NCBI RefSeq assembly: GCF_003672135.1
Contig: NC_039508.1
Location: 15,635,945-15,699,944, forward strand
Direction: 5' to 3'
DNA from: Ooceraea biroi
Taxonomy: Eukaryota; Arthropoda; Insecta; Hymenoptera; Formicidae
DNA length: 64,000 nt
Notes under the pieces: model-generated
The model's input: the letters and a program-made list of their open reading frames with translations, nothing else
Told to the model about the DNA's origin: nothing
Database searches by the model: none
In this document: one piece after another, positions 1 through 11,592 of the stretch
Numbering within the stretch: the stretch's first letter is position 1
Layout of the letters: every line of letters starts with the position of its first letter
Program-made: the position numbers and the translations under genes

Positions 1-480
1 AATCCAGTTCACATTTAAAATATTCTGATATTTTATTACGATAGTAGCAAAGAATTATTCCTTGTCTTAAATAATGAAACCGATACATCTTTAGTTGTCT
101 ATTTTTTGAGATTGCAGAAATTATTTAAGAATTGCTTAATAATATGCTTTACATTGATGTTTTTTATTAAACTATAGATAAATTTGTCTCATTAAATTAT
201 TTATAAATTATAAATTATTTCGGAACGATCTGCCGTATAATATTAAATATTCTGAATTGATATTGATATTAGAAAATGCACATGCATCCACAAGTAATAT
301 CTGCCTCTTTTTCAATTGACCTCGTTCGAACAGTTGTAGTTCTTGTGTCCGATTATTGTACCATGAAGGCGTAGATTTTCTTATCCACGTTTCACATCGA
401 GCGTTAAACTTAGTTGCTAATGTTATTACTAATAGCATTCTAGATTTGTGTGTATAGCCTTTGCGTCAGATAAACGAATG
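1..480. other. AT-rich left flank, no supported gene
   Basis: The stretch is AT-rich and holds one minus-strand open frame (208-438, 76 codons) that I do not recognise and do not call. No splice-bounded exon or repeat was evident. It was searched by eye for the missing DHX35 motif I exon without success. Confidence 0.5.
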
Positions 481-481
481 A

Positions 482-656
482 CCAATTGGACACCGTGCAG
501 CTATAAATACGAGAGTTCTGTGTACGGGTATTTAACTTGAAACGCGAAAAGGCACGTGTCACCTTAAAGAATCAAAAGAAACATGGGAGATAGAAGGGGA
601 GCGCGATAAAAAGGCGGTTCGTCACCTTTATCGTGTAGGTTTTGCAATTTTCAGTC
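482..656 (+). promoter_or_regulatory. candidate promoter region of the CPES gene
   Basis: A palindromic CCAAT box (CCAATTGG, 482-489) is followed by a TATA-like TATAAATA (502-509). An initiator-like TCAGTC lies at 651-656 in a CpG-richer stretch. A second TCAGTC at 1546 is only about 20 bases before the CPES start codon. The TATA box and the initiators are not at the canonical 30-base spacing, so the exact start site is uncertain; a long leader or several start sites are possible. That this promoter serves CPES is inferred from position. Confidence 0.35.
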
Positions 657-1565
657 ACGTAACATACACAACTCTTTTTTCCGAGCGTCGCATTTATCGT
701 TACTTGCATATACGTCCAGCAAGCGTACGGTACGGATTGGATCGGATTAGGGATAGTCGCGAATCGATCTCTAACATTGAGTTATTACGGAACAGAGTGA
801 AGCCCGTGATCGTTATAGGCAACGACAGCTCTACTTGTCTCCCACGTTAGTGCGACACGGCCGTATGATTGACACGGAACTGCTTACGGCGAGAATAAAA
901 AGAAACAAAAGTGCCGAAAATGGCGAACTCCATGTGGAACTGATAGCCGTGCTCTTATCCAAGATAAACCAAAAATATCGGTTAACGCAACGCGTCATAA
1001 TCTGATCAATGAGAAAACTAGGAGTGGTACGCTGATAACAGTCAGTTGAGGCTTAAGACGCATTGAAATATCATAGAAAGTGTGATGCAATAATTTGCAA
1101 TAATTATGTGAAACAATAATGCAATAATTTGCCTGAAGGAATGCATGTCCTCCAGAGAAAATATGTTCAGTTTCAACGACGAGTTGATTATGATTTTTAA
1201 TACGGTGGTGCCAGTTGTTAATGAGGCGGAAGCGTATAATACGATTACGATCAAGAACGTAATTTAAAAATATTAGTGTTTTATTGCCTCGTGATGAAAA
1301 TTTCAACAGTTAAGAAACATTATGGACTGTGTTCGAAGAAACAAATAAGTCGATCCTAAAAATAGAAAAGAGAAGAAACAAAGTGCCTCATTAAGAAGGA
1401 TAACATACATCGTCTTTTGTTAAAGAGATGATAATAAATATTAATTCGTGATGAATTATACATAGGCATTATATAATAAATGACATTTAATTAAACGAAG
1501 AGACTAACGAATTTTAAGACGAAAAGTGAAGCAACGAGTGACGGTTCAGTCTTCAATCTTCCAAG

Positions 1566-2636
1566 ATGTTGCATTCGTCGACGTTTATCAGCAAAATTAG
1601 TGTGGCAGTTCTGCTGTTACTCTTACTATATTTTGTCGCGATGGATTGTCTGCTCTACTTCAGAATACAGAATTACGACGTGCGTTCGCCAGCGAACAAA
1701 ACGCCGAGTTCACCGTATCATTCGCCGATCTCCTGCGACGTAAATCCGATCTGTACGGTGACGGTGAAGGCTATGATGCTGGATCATCCCAATCAGTTCA
1801 TCCTGAATCCCCTGGCAGCCCTAGTAGATCGTCTATTAGGCATCAGCCATTCCTGGACGTGGGTGACACCGAACGCCATCAGTATCAGCCATGTGTTCGT
1901 GGCTCTGATCGGCGCTCGATATATCACGCGAAAATCTCTCTCTGACAGACGGCTGGGCGTCGTTCTGTTTCAAGTTAGGACCTGGATGGACGATCTGGAC
2001 GGTCACGTGGCGAGGACCAGGCTCAATGTTAAGGGTGAGAGGTCGGATTTCGGCTCTATTGGTTACTTCGTAGACGGCATCTGCGACGGCCTTGGTTGCA
2101 TCGCTCTGTTGGTCGCAGTGTTCATCTTTCTAAACCGCAAGGTTAATCGTCGCTCTAGTTATGAGCGGCTGCCTACTCATGCTTCATCGTCGTCGATTCA
2201 GAGCACCACCTCTGCCGCCCCATTCTGGAAATCGCCACTGTGGAGCGTGCTCGTGATGGGACTTCATTTTTCCCTGACGAGTTTCGGGTGGAACCGATAC
2301 ATATCCATGTACCAGGATCTCCTGGAAGTCGACAGAAGTACCCTGCCGATCAGTTGTGAGGATCTCTACGACAGACAGACCGTCGTCTTCAGGAGTTTAT
2401 CTTTCTGGGTCATCACTCTTGCCTGGAAGAGCTTCAACTTTCACGCGATAATGGATTACATGCTGCTAGCAATATTTCTGGATCATATTTGGGCGTACGT
2501 TAAGCTTGCATGGTGGCAATTACCTGCTATCCTACTGCTGCTTATCGTCGTCAGTGAATATCATTACACTAACGTTTATACCTATGTGGAGATGTCATCG
2601 GTGAAGGACAATGCGGTTTCTTTCTTCATTTCTTAA
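1566..2636 (+). CDS. CPES: ceramide phosphoethanolamine synthase (CDP-alcohol phosphotransferase family)
   Basis: A single 356-residue open frame. In insects this enzyme transfers phosphoethanolamine from CDP-ethanolamine to ceramide, making ceramide phosphoethanolamine, the sphingomyelin analogue of arthropods, in Golgi membranes. The family motif is complete: D142-x2-D145-G146-x2-A149-R150, then 15 residues, G166-x3-D170-x3-D174; these aspartates bind the metal and nucleotide. Hydrophobic segments lie at about 10-30, 104-120, 176-190, 224-240, 276-288, 296-312 and 318-332, fitting a multipass protein. A polar, serine-rich loop (about 191-222) separates the catalytic part from the later helices. 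The first ATG is chosen because the membrane segment at 10-30 follows at once; the next Met is inside it. N44-K-T is a possible glycosylation site. No intron is visible in the coding region. An AATAAA lies 92 bases after the stop. Assignment to CPES rather than another family member rests on overall resemblance. Confidence 0.85.
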   Translation: MLHSSTFISKISVAVLLLLLLYFVAMDCLLYFRIQNYDVRSPANKTPSSPYHSPISCDVNPICTVTVKAMMLDHPNQFILNPLAALVDRLLGISHSWTWVTPNAISISHVFVALIGARYITRKSLSDRRLGVVLFQVRTWMDDLDGHVARTRLNVKGERSDFGSIGYFVDGICDGLGCIALLVAVFIFLNRKVNRRSSYERLPTHASSSSIQSTTSAAPFWKSPLWSVLVMGLHFSLTSFGWNRYISMYQDLLEVDRSTLPISCEDLYDRQTVVFRSLSFWVITLAWKSFNFHAIMDYMLLAIFLDHIWAYVKLAWWQLPAILLLLIVVSEYHYTNVYTYVEMSSVKDNAVSFFIS

Positions 2637-2727
2637 TGCATGTCTGTTTTTTGTTATTGTGAGTTGCATTCGTACTCTCAATCGTTTATGTTTTATTTTA
2701 CCATTAATGTTATATTATTAGATATAC

Positions 2728-2733
2728 AATAAA
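2728..2733 (+). terminator. poly(A) signal AATAAA of the CPES gene
   Basis: A canonical AATAAA hexamer in AT-rich 3' sequence, about 90 bases after the CPES stop codon. It predicts cleavage near 2745-2760. Confidence 0.6.
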
Positions 2734-2759
2734 AATTTATTATTTATGAGTGTGCTATA

Positions 2760-3720
2760 CTAGTACATGCGTATATTTTAAATATTTATGTGATTGATGT
2801 ACATTATATTATTATACAATTTCTTAAAAGATATATTTGTAAACGATATTATCGAAATTTAAACATATGATTTTGCTTTATTTAAAGGCGTGATGTAGAA
2901 AAGGTTTTGAGCGGAAGAGCGCGGAGAGATACGGAGTGCAATGTTTGAACTGGTTTTTCTTTATCGTAATGGCATAACTTGCATTTTATCTACATGGAAA
3001 TAGGTCAACTATTGACTGCGCTTAAAAATTTTTATCTAGTCCAGTGTTAGAAGCGTTGACAGCAGTACGGATCTAACAAACTTGTTACGTGTACGAAAGG
3101 AAAAACCTGTATCATTGAATAATAAGAAGTCAGTGTTGATAATTGCGTCTGATTCACGTTTAGTAAAGTTTCTCTGTTGAATTATATAATGAGCTATGAA
3201 TTGAATTTCATAATGAGTTGTGAATTTTATAAATTGTAAATTGCCGTATATTATAAAGTGAGACTATAGCAAAATATATTTTTTCATAAATGAATGATCT
3301 CTGGAAAACATGTCCTCCTGTCTCTTAATCATTCGAAAATATATCCTTCTTCCATATTGCACAGTATGATTTTATAGAATTGATTTTATAGAATGAGAAA
3401 GAAAAAAAAAAGACAGAGAATAAATGAAAACAAATGAATTTGTATTTATAATGTATACACTACAATAATAGTGATTTGTATGTGCTCGTGAATATACATT
3501 TGTTAGTAGATAATGTCTGTTAATATTCATCTGTCTGTTAATAAATTAATATTCATTTACTTATAATAAACGCATATTATGTTTCGAACGTTAAAGTTTA
3601 GACTTTGATGCAAATAACATAAAAGCAAACTAAAAATAAAAATAAAAAAAAATAAAAAATTGTAATGAACATTATGAAATAATGTCCAGTATGCATAAGA
3701 CATATTTATTGTTTTTTCAG
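2760..3720. other. spacer between CPES and the first visible DHX35 exon
   Basis: About 1 kb of AT-rich sequence with A-tracts. It ends in the pyrimidine-rich acceptor (AG at 3719-3720) of the first DHX35 exon seen here. I looked for an exon coding the helicase N-terminus and motif I (a GxGKST-type loop followed by TQIPQ) and found none, and no convincing promoter. If the DHX35 5' exons are upstream of the window, this is intron; if not, the gene is 5'-truncated. Confidence 0.5.
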
Positions 3721-6469
3721 TATCTCTTCGAGGCAGGATGGTGCGCAGACGGGAAAAAGATCGGTATCACGGAACCTAGAAGAGTGGCAGCCACCTCTTT
3801 GGCGAATCGTGTAGCCGACGAACGCAACTGCATCCTAGGAAGCATTGTGGGTTACTGCATACGCTTCGATGATTACACCGATGAGACTACGAAGATTAAG
3901 GTGCGACACTGTGCACACAAGATAAATGCTGGCACACGACTTTCATTCGTTTGCAAACTTATTGCTATGAGAAAGAGACAAATACCTTAATTAATTTATC
4001 TTATGCATAACTTGTGTCATGTTAAATTTTCTTTTTAGTACATGACGGAGGGCATTCTTCTGCGGGAATTAATGAGCGACCCACTATTACGAAGTTATTC
4101 GGTCATTATCTTGGACGAAGTGCACGAGAGAACGCTCTTGACTGACATCATAATGGGACTGCTGAAAAAAATAATCAGAGTAAATTAACAACTTATGACA
4201 GATGTACAACTGTCTTTACGTAAAACGTACGATGGATTAATATTTATTTATCGTGTTGTAGAAACGAAAGAGTCTAAGAGTCATCGTCTCTTCGGCGACG
4301 GTGGATGCTGAGGAGCTTCGAGATTTCTTCAACGTGAATACAACGAAGGACCCGAACAAAGACAGCGCCGTCATCGTGAGCATTGAGGGACGTTTGTATC
4401 CGGTAGAAATATTTTTTCTGAAAGGTACGTACACGCAACCATTCTTAATTCATCGCTTATAATCATTTAATTAAAGCCGCATGAATTGCATTGCAGAACC
4501 GGTCGCGAATTACGTTAACGGCGTGGTAGACACTGTTCTAAAAATACATGAAACTGAAGAGCCAGGCGATATCTTGGCGTTCCTAACGGGACTCGACGAG
4601 GTTGATCGAGCTGTCTCTCTCTTATCGGAACACGCAAAGCTCATAAAAGATGGCAAACGTGAGTGGCCGATCGAACAGTCTATCGAGGAAGGAGGAAATT
4701 TTTATAAAAGTTTTACGTAGTCTCATTTCTTGATTTATGAATAATTAATTTCCAGAGAAATTGCTTCCGTTGCCAATGTACGGATCGTTACCGAACGCTG
4801 AGCAGCTAAAGGTGTTCTGGAGGGCCGCCAAAGACACCCGTAAAGTTATCGTGGCGACCAACATCGCGGAAACGTCCATCACCATTCCAAATATCGTTTA
4901 TGGTATATAGTTGTATGCTTTTTTTCCCTCCTAAATAGTCAGAGTCTGAACTCGACGAAAGATAACGTAATTGGGATTTCATAATGTGCAGTAATCGATT
5001 GCGGTTTCGTCAAGATACCTTGGTTCGAGGCGGAAACGCAGACAAACAGCCTCGTTATCGTGCCCGTGTCGAAAGCCTCTGCCGATCAGCGAGCCGGTCG
5101 CGCTGGTCGCATTCGTACAGGCAAGGCATATAGGTAAGGAACGCGAGTAAAAAATACTTTTACAAAAATTTTATAAAGTTAATAAAGTTGGCAATAATTT
5201 TATAAAGTTAATAAGTTTTACAAAAATTTTATGAAAATTAATAAAATACTATTTCGAATTTAATGATATGAGATATTAGACCTGATTGCGGAAATTATCG
5301 CGCTGATCGAGTTAATTTTGCAACTAACAGATTGTACACGGAAGAAGCTTACGCCGGATTTTTTGACGCTACTCCACCGGAGATGCAGCGGTCAGATTTG
5401 GCGCCGGCGGTATTGCAGCTGAAAGCGCTGGGTATCGATAACGTGTTGCGATTCAATTTCCCGTCCGCGCCTCCCAGCAAGAATCTAGTCGCGGGCTTGG
5501 AATTACTTTACGCGCTGGGCGCGATCGACAGCAATGGAGGCTTGACGACGCCGTTAGGCTTGACGATGGCGGAAATGCCGCTGGAGCCGGTGCTGGCAAA
5601 GTCCTTAATTGCTTCTGGTATGAATATATCTGTAATAATAAATAACGCACATATACACAAAGCTGCACAATAAATGTGTGTTGTATAAATCGAAACATGT
5701 TAATTGAATTAAATAAAAAATACAGGTGAAATGGAATGTTCCGAAGAGATTATGACGATACTCGCTATGCTGCAAGTTCAGAATATCTTTGTGCAACCCG
5801 GTGGAGGACAGGCAGCCCTGAAGGCGAGGATAGCGCATCGTAAATTCGAGGTGGAAGAGGGCGATCTCCTTACCTTGCTGAACGTCTACGCGGCTTTTGA
5901 GCGCAACAAAACGCCCGCCTGGTGCCAGAGACACTTTCTCAATCACAAAGCTCTGCGAAGAGCCACAGAAATTCGCGCGCAGATGCAGAGAATGCTGAAA
6001 CGTTTGGATATTCCGTTTGTGTCCTGCAATGGTAAAGTTGGAACTTCAGTGATAAATATAATCGCATTTTTATTGAAGTTCGATGGAAAAATAGCTGTTG
6101 TTAATTTTTCAGGAAATGTTCAACAGATTCTTAAGTGTTTGACGGCCGGTCTCTTCCCTAAAGTGGCGTACTTGCATTATACAGGCGTGTACAAAACGGT
6201 TCGAGGTAACAGAGACCTGTACATTCATCCGAATAGCTGCTTGTATACTCTGCAGCAGCCACAATGGTAAGTAAGCCACAAGCGATTTCTTTATTTCCGT
6301 TTTTCGAATTTTCATCCCATTTAACTCTTTATCTTCTTCTAGGTTATTATTTTGTGAAATATTGCAAACGAATAAAACTTATATGAAGGATGTGACCGTT
6401 ATTCAGCCAGAAATGTTGCTGGAAGCAGCACCGCACTTTTACGAAAGAGCATCTCTCGAACAGTTTTAG
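3721..6469 (+). CDS. DHX35: DEAH-box RNA helicase DHX35, ten exons, N-terminus not in window
   Basis: Exons are 3721-3900, 4039-4179, 4262-4424, 4497-4658, 4756-4902, 4992-5133, 5331-5617, 5726-6031, 6113-6266 and 6343-6469. All introns are GT-AG, 72-197 bases, and join in frame to 602 residues plus stop. DHX35 is a spliceosome-associated ATP-dependent helicase in the nucleus. Visible motifs: Ia TEPRRVAA (fragment residues 17-24), II DEVH (86-89), III SAT (118-120), V around VATNIAETSITI, VI QRAGRAGR. Winged-helix and ratchet regions follow, then a C-terminal OB-fold region (FPKVAYLHYTGVYKTV onward). The fragment starts exactly after the TQIPQ region of the family, so motif I (ATP-binding P-loop) and roughly the first 80-100 residues are missing. 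Motif II has Val in place of the usual Ala. The unbroken frame and clean splice sites suggest an active gene rather than a pseudogene. Identity as DHX35 rather than a sister DHX protein is judged from sequence resemblance along the whole length. Confidence 0.88.
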
Positions 6470-6476
6470 AATATTT

Positions 6477-6477
<1 letters not shown>

Positions 6478-6510
<33 letters not shown>

Positions 6511-6520
6511 TATGTATATA
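6478..6520. repeat. (TG)n/(TA)n microsatellite in the DHX35 3' UTR
   Basis: About twelve TG dinucleotides (6478-6502) run into TA/TATG repeats, starting nine bases after the DHX35 stop codon, so they should be transcribed in its 3' UTR. Confidence 0.85.
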
Positions 6521-6683
6521 AACAAAAACCTTGAATGTACATATAAAATTAAGCGTCTTTATAATTGCATATTCCTGTAATATAATGTATATAAAATGTT
6601 ATACTTACTATTATGAAATATATTAGTATTTTCCAAGATTCACAATCATATTTTTGTACAGAATTCATGACTATTATAAGTAA

Positions 6684-6714
6684 AATAAATATTTTTAATA
6701 ATAAAGAAACAAGA
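6684..6714 (+). terminator. poly(A) signals of DHX35
   Basis: AATAAA occurs at 6684-6689 and again about 16 bases later, roughly 215-235 bases after the DHX35 stop codon, in AT-rich sequence. Either could direct cleavage. Confidence 0.5.
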
Positions 6715-6719
6715 ATTAG

Positions 6720-7215
6720 AAATACATCTCACATTTTAGCTGATATAAATAATTTTTAATTATAAAGATATAGTTACCGATATCACTTCATATGATTAAT
6801 CGTTGAGATAAAAAATTACAATGAATTATGCATGTATCAATTATTGCTGCTTATTACATAAGTATGCACCAACTTTGAGTGAACTGAACGCTTTTAAATA
6901 ATTTTTTAAATAATTCGTTTAAATAATTGGCAATATCAATCATATCTATTATGTTAGATTTAAATAGGTGAGCCTGCCATTTTTTAATGTTGCGATGCCT
7001 TGCACGAGACACTGTTAAATGCATAATTATAATAAGCTACAATCTTTATATGTAAATTATACGAAAACAGTTAATGCTAATATATTTTCTGCTGATAAAC
7101 ATATATAAATACTTTCAGCTTTCCGTTTTACATTTCCAGTTTTAATTTCGTGGAGTATCTAATTTGCAAACAGAATGAAAATCTCGGATAAAATTCGGGT
7201 CATGAAAATTGAACT
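6720..7215. other. AT-rich spacer, nothing recognised
   Basis: AT-rich sequence between the DHX35 3' end and the CpG-rich promoter-like segment at 7.2 kb. I see no open frame, RNA gene or repeat worth naming. Confidence 0.5.
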
Positions 7216-7218
7216 TGA

Positions 7219-7262
7219 TCACGTGACTCGCATAAGCGCGCGCATCGGTCGGTGTTCAGTAG
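7219..7262 (+). promoter_or_regulatory. candidate promoter: E-box plus initiator
   Basis: A palindromic TCACGTGA (E-box CACGTG at 7220-7225) lies 33-38 bases before an initiator TCAGT (7256-7260, predicted +1 A at 7258). AT-rich DNA changes here to a CpG-rich stretch that lasts to about 7.7 kb. I saw no TATA box at -30. Bases 7551 and 7681 open strong splice donors, which supports a transcript starting here. Confidence 0.4.
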
Positions 7263-7680
7263 CGACGATTGATGGTCGAGTGATTCGCCGCTCCGCGTTT
7301 ATTACTTATTTATCGTACTTTACAGTCGTTAAAAGCTAAACAAAACGTATTACGTAAACAAGCAAATATCGGAAACGTCGTTGCATCACATCAACGCCAG
7401 CCAGTCGACATAATCGATACGCTCGCGAACGAAAAAGATATCGTTGCTGTCCTCGCGAGCGCGTTCGTACCGACCGCCATGTTTACGCCGCGCACTTTTT
7501 ACGGGCGCGACGAGTGGTTATATACGTAGTCATTTCAAACGCGGACGCGAGTGAGTAAAGATCGGAAGTAATCGGGAGTGCCGAATAAATAATCTTGCGA
7601 CCGATCATTTCGCGGTGTTAATTCGAGTGACTGAGCTAATTAACCGCATCGTTATCCGACGTGCGCCTCTCGGATTCTCG
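7258..7680 (+). other. candidate 5' noncoding exon
   Basis: A CpG-rich segment from the initiator at 7258 to a consensus donor (G then GTAAGT, 7680-7686). An alternative donor GTGAGTAA starts at 7551. No long open frame begins here, so it would be a leader exon. Its downstream partner is unknown; the metabotropic glutamate receptor exon with an acceptor at 37574 is one candidate on the same strand. Confidence 0.35.
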
Positions 7681-8285
7681 GTAAGTGCTGAAAGTATCGG
7701 AACGGAACATCGCGCGATTATCAATTGTGCTGTCGCCATCATTGTAGCCGTGTTTCACGCAGTTTTTTTATGCAATTTAATGAGAATGTGCGACTCGTGA
7801 ATAAAACGAAACCTGACCCGGTTATTATAACTTTTAATTATCGGAAATCAAATGCGTCGTTCGATATTACGCGTTGCATTTTCGAATGTAATTCTCGTGC
7901 TTGCGAGTAAATATGCGGATTATATCAAACGATGTCGAGCAATTATTGAAATTGTAGTATATTTATTACCAGTTATACGACAACTCGCAATAGCGAGTAA
8001 TCAAATCTTTCGACCATTATCGCATATACGCATATTACGCAGGTTATATTTCTTGATTATGTACAGTACGTACTTCGTACTGTGTTTACCATTTTTAAAA
8101 TCCGTGCATGAATATTAAATGTATCAAATGAAAGATATTGTAGCAATAACAACGATTACGCGATTATGATAAAACACATGTCTGTTATTTTTTGTATTCC
8201 GTTGTTTATATCTTTCAAATATACTTTGTGCGATAAAATTATGATATTAAACGCGTAAAAGAAAACGCTCTGTTAGCATTAATTG

Positions 8286-8478
8286 ATTGTTAATTAATTG
8301 ATTTTCTATGATATAAACAAATTTTTTAAAAATTGATTAAAAACACCTGACTTATATATCAATTCATAAAGAAAATAACGATGCATGAAAGCATTAATTA
8401 TTATACAAGATTTTTATGTAGCTCGCTCATTTTGTCTAAATAACAATTTTACTTAAACAAGTTTGCTTATCATAATTA
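8286..8478. repeat. diverged direct repeat, copy 1
   Basis: About 190 AT-rich bases that reappear at 8965-9160 in the same order and orientation. Shared blocks include a run ending TTTTTTAAAAATTGAT, TATCAATTCATAAAGAA, AACGATGC(A/G)TGAAAG and CTCGCTCATTT. By eye the copies are about 70-75% alike with small gaps. Confidence 0.65.
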
Positions 8479-8580
8479 ATCTGTTTATCTCGATGTTCCG
8501 TATTTTTTCCGGCACTTTTCGTAACAATCGCGAGTGCAAATAAATATCGGGAGTGCCGATTTAATAAAGTGTCGGGCGAT

Positions 8581-8598
8581 AATCGATAATTATCGATT
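8581..8598. promoter_or_regulatory. 18-bp perfect palindrome with two DRE-like TATCGAT sites
   Basis: AATCGATAATTATCGATT is its own reverse complement. It holds two inverted copies of TATCGAT, seven of the eight bases of the DREF-binding element TATCGATA found in insect promoters. It lies in a short CpG-rich stretch (8520-8650) that shares the string ATCGGGAGTGCCGA with the leader-like sequence near 7575. A regulatory role is inferred. Confidence 0.3.
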
Positions 8599-8964
8599 TG
8601 TTTCACAACGAAGGAAATCAGCGTCTACCACGGACGGCGGATTGGTAAATATTATTATTATTTCTTACTATTATCTTAATAATGTTTTTAACATTATGAT
8701 ACATTTTAAATTGATTTGTGAGATATCAAAATTAGTTTTCCAATTTATATTCTATAACAGCAGTCAAAACGTTTTCAAAATCTATATCAAAACTTATGTG
8801 ACTTATGAAATTGAGCTAAAATTATATTTTAATAAAGAAAAATATAACACATAGTTAAATATAGTTAATAAAGTACAATACCTGTTTTCAGGAGCGATGG
8901 CAATATACAATAGAAGCAATACAGCGACCGGTAAGTCAATACATTTATTATATATACTATAATT

Positions 8965-9160
8965 AATCGATCGTTTATGATATAAATAAAATTTTTAAAC
9001 AATTTTTTAAAAATTGATCTCGAGAAGATTTGCGATCTATTTATCAATTCATAAAGAACAGTAACGATGCGTGAAAGTATTATTATATAAGAATTTTAAT
9101 TTTATAACTCGCTCATTTCATCTAAACAAAATTTACTTAAACGAATTGGCGTACTAGCAA
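8965..9160. repeat. diverged direct repeat, copy 2
   Basis: Second copy of the 8286-8478 repeat, about 680 bases downstream, with substitutions and small indels. No terminal repeats or coding capacity identify it as a transposon. Confidence 0.65.
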
Positions 9161-11580
9161 TTACAATAGTTCATACAAATTTAAATATCTTTATTTTTTA
9201 TCATATCATGTTAGAAGTGTATATTAAATTAGAGAAAAAGATGTCACTGATATATTTTGATTACATGACTTATCTTTGATCTTACGGTTCAGCAATGTTG
9301 CATTTCAATCCTCAGTTTGTTCTCATCGCGAAAACAATGTTGAAGTTAAAGATTAAGTAGGAAAGTAACTTTCGGCAATAAGGGCTGGCGTCAGATGCAA
9401 CGACAGCGGGGATAAATTCAGATGATAAGGGAAAGCGAAATGAGTTCTTGGCCGCTTACTGTACGCGAACTTCGGCAGAGAAAACCGGGTTTATTTTGCA
9501 TCAAGCTCCAGACCGTGTCGTTTGCACTGGCTGCAGTTTATAATGGGCGTCCGAGGCGAGTGCAAACTTCGCGTTGCATGTACACGTTGTGCTTGTTAAG
9601 TGAAGCACCGCGTTTGCATTGTTCGCGATACAATTAAGTCGCTCGTGCTTAATTCGTTTTTTTTCAGGCTGAAAGCGTTTTACATATCTAACATTGATAA
9701 CTCGCTGCAGCTGAAATGCCGATACGATTAGAATAAATTCGTTAGAGAGTCCGTCGCGGAGAGAAAGCAGATAATTTCTTATTCAGCGTGTGCGGCCTTT
9801 TAAAGAGTACGTCGGATTAATTCACCCATGTTAAATTCTTTGCGCACTGAAACGACTTGTAAACGTTTCCGAAGAATAGCACAGCGCAGAGAATTATGGC
9901 TTAGCTCCATTAACTTTCTGCATTATAGTTCCATTACATTGAATTGGTACTTCATGCGGAGGCATGTAGACTAACAATAAGTGCTGATCTAATTATTGAT
10001 CTAACAAATTAGCGTAATGAGTTCCATGTCTATCCAACATTTTCTTCCGAAATCCGTTCCAAAACTAGCTAAATTAGCAATAAATCACATATGCAGAATA
10101 ATAGTGAATTAAATATAGCCAAAGTATCAACTTTACGAATAACTTTTACTGGTACAGCTGCTATTTGTATCAGTTTTATTATTTATATTTATCAAATTTT
10201 TCATGCACATTATAGTTCTTTAATTATGTATTTTACATGTTTGTGATTGTCGAGTGTAGTTTTGAATATCGTGTAAAATAATTCTTATGAAATATTAAGT
10301 ATAATATTATACGTGGAGTTCAAAATTCTGGCACGGAAAGTCCAAAGTTTTTACAATAAGATTTAATAACGACAGTTCTGCAGTTTAAACACAAATAGAA
10401 CAGCTAAATAAACGAAGTAATCTATTATTTATAGCCATGCTTTACACTAAAATAATTAATTAACTTGCTGTATAATTATCAAATCTTGTCTATTTTATCT
10501 ATTTGATCAGCTGCAACGAGTAGTAATGGTCATTTTCTCATAAGTCGCATTAAACCTCGAACACAAAAGCGCGTGTGGTTATGGTTAAGCCGATAGTAGA
10601 TAACAAATACATACTGTATATGTACCGTTCATTGCAGGCGCGTATTGCATAGAGCACCCGGAATCTTCCGGATTACGCTCGTGCGGTTTACGCACGTTGA
10701 ATTATAGATATTCTCATGCCGGTTATTAAATTATCTACTTGCCCATATACATATATATACTTATGAAACATTTATCAAACTTTACAGTCATAATTTACAG
10801 AATTCTTTTTTACCACTTAAAATATTTTACCTAGGAAAAAATCAATCTTAATTGATATTAAAATTTGCGAATATATAGCAACAGCAAATAATTACTTTAT
10901 AAAGTTCGATCTTCGAATTCGTATGCGATTAGATTCTACGAATTTATTACTATGAAAATGTATATTATGTTTAAAATATTGTGAAAAGATCATTTAAAAT
11001 TGAATAAACTAACAAATGCAAGGAGTATATAATATTTTTGTGTCTAAAAAGACATGAATGATAAATTCAATAAAAACCAACAGAAATTATCATTTCGAGA
11101 GCTCAAGTATACTCTGGTTTATCTCATCTTTTTTTCTGTATATTTCCGATATAATATATATTATTTCTTACATTTTTGGAGGGAATCTGGTAAAATACGC
11201 ATTTTTTTAAAAGAACAAATTAACTCACTGATTATCTTATTAGTAGTATATTCGCCGCAATTTCTTCTTCTCAGCCTAATTACGTGAATCTCTTCTGCCT
11301 TCATCTAATCGCGCTTTCTCCTATTTCCTGCCATTCCCGTAGCATCAACTGCGTTCCGCTTTGTGTATGTACTATTTAATTTGAGTATGGATTAATCCGA
11401 CGAGATGACAACGATGACGATGGCGATGTTTCGTCGTCGTTCGCGTTTCGACAGGCGCCGATGAAAAGTCGATCGATCCGCGCGGGGGTGGATCGACGGC
11501 GACGGCAAAGCTTCTCTTTTCGAAACGCCCATCCCTCTCTCGGGTGGCAGCCGACAGCCCTTCGTCGGCGGCGCTTGCGC
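9161..11580. other. noncoding stretch, nothing recognised
   Basis: Mostly AT-rich with a CpG-richer part at about 9.4-9.8 kb. The open frames are short, unrelated to known families by eye and without supporting splice sites. Confidence 0.45.
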
Positions 11581-11592
11581 CCCGATGCCACC

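Noticed and set aside
208..438. 76-codon minus-strand frame near the left end, possibly a terminal exon
   Set aside because: Only a weak acceptor-like TATTAG precedes it, and I recognise no family, so it is not called.
3682..3720. In-frame ATG upstream of the first DHX35 exon as a possible start
   Set aside because: It lies in the polypyrimidine/acceptor region, and the next bases match the family exactly at the splice junction. A start here would give a helicase without motif I.
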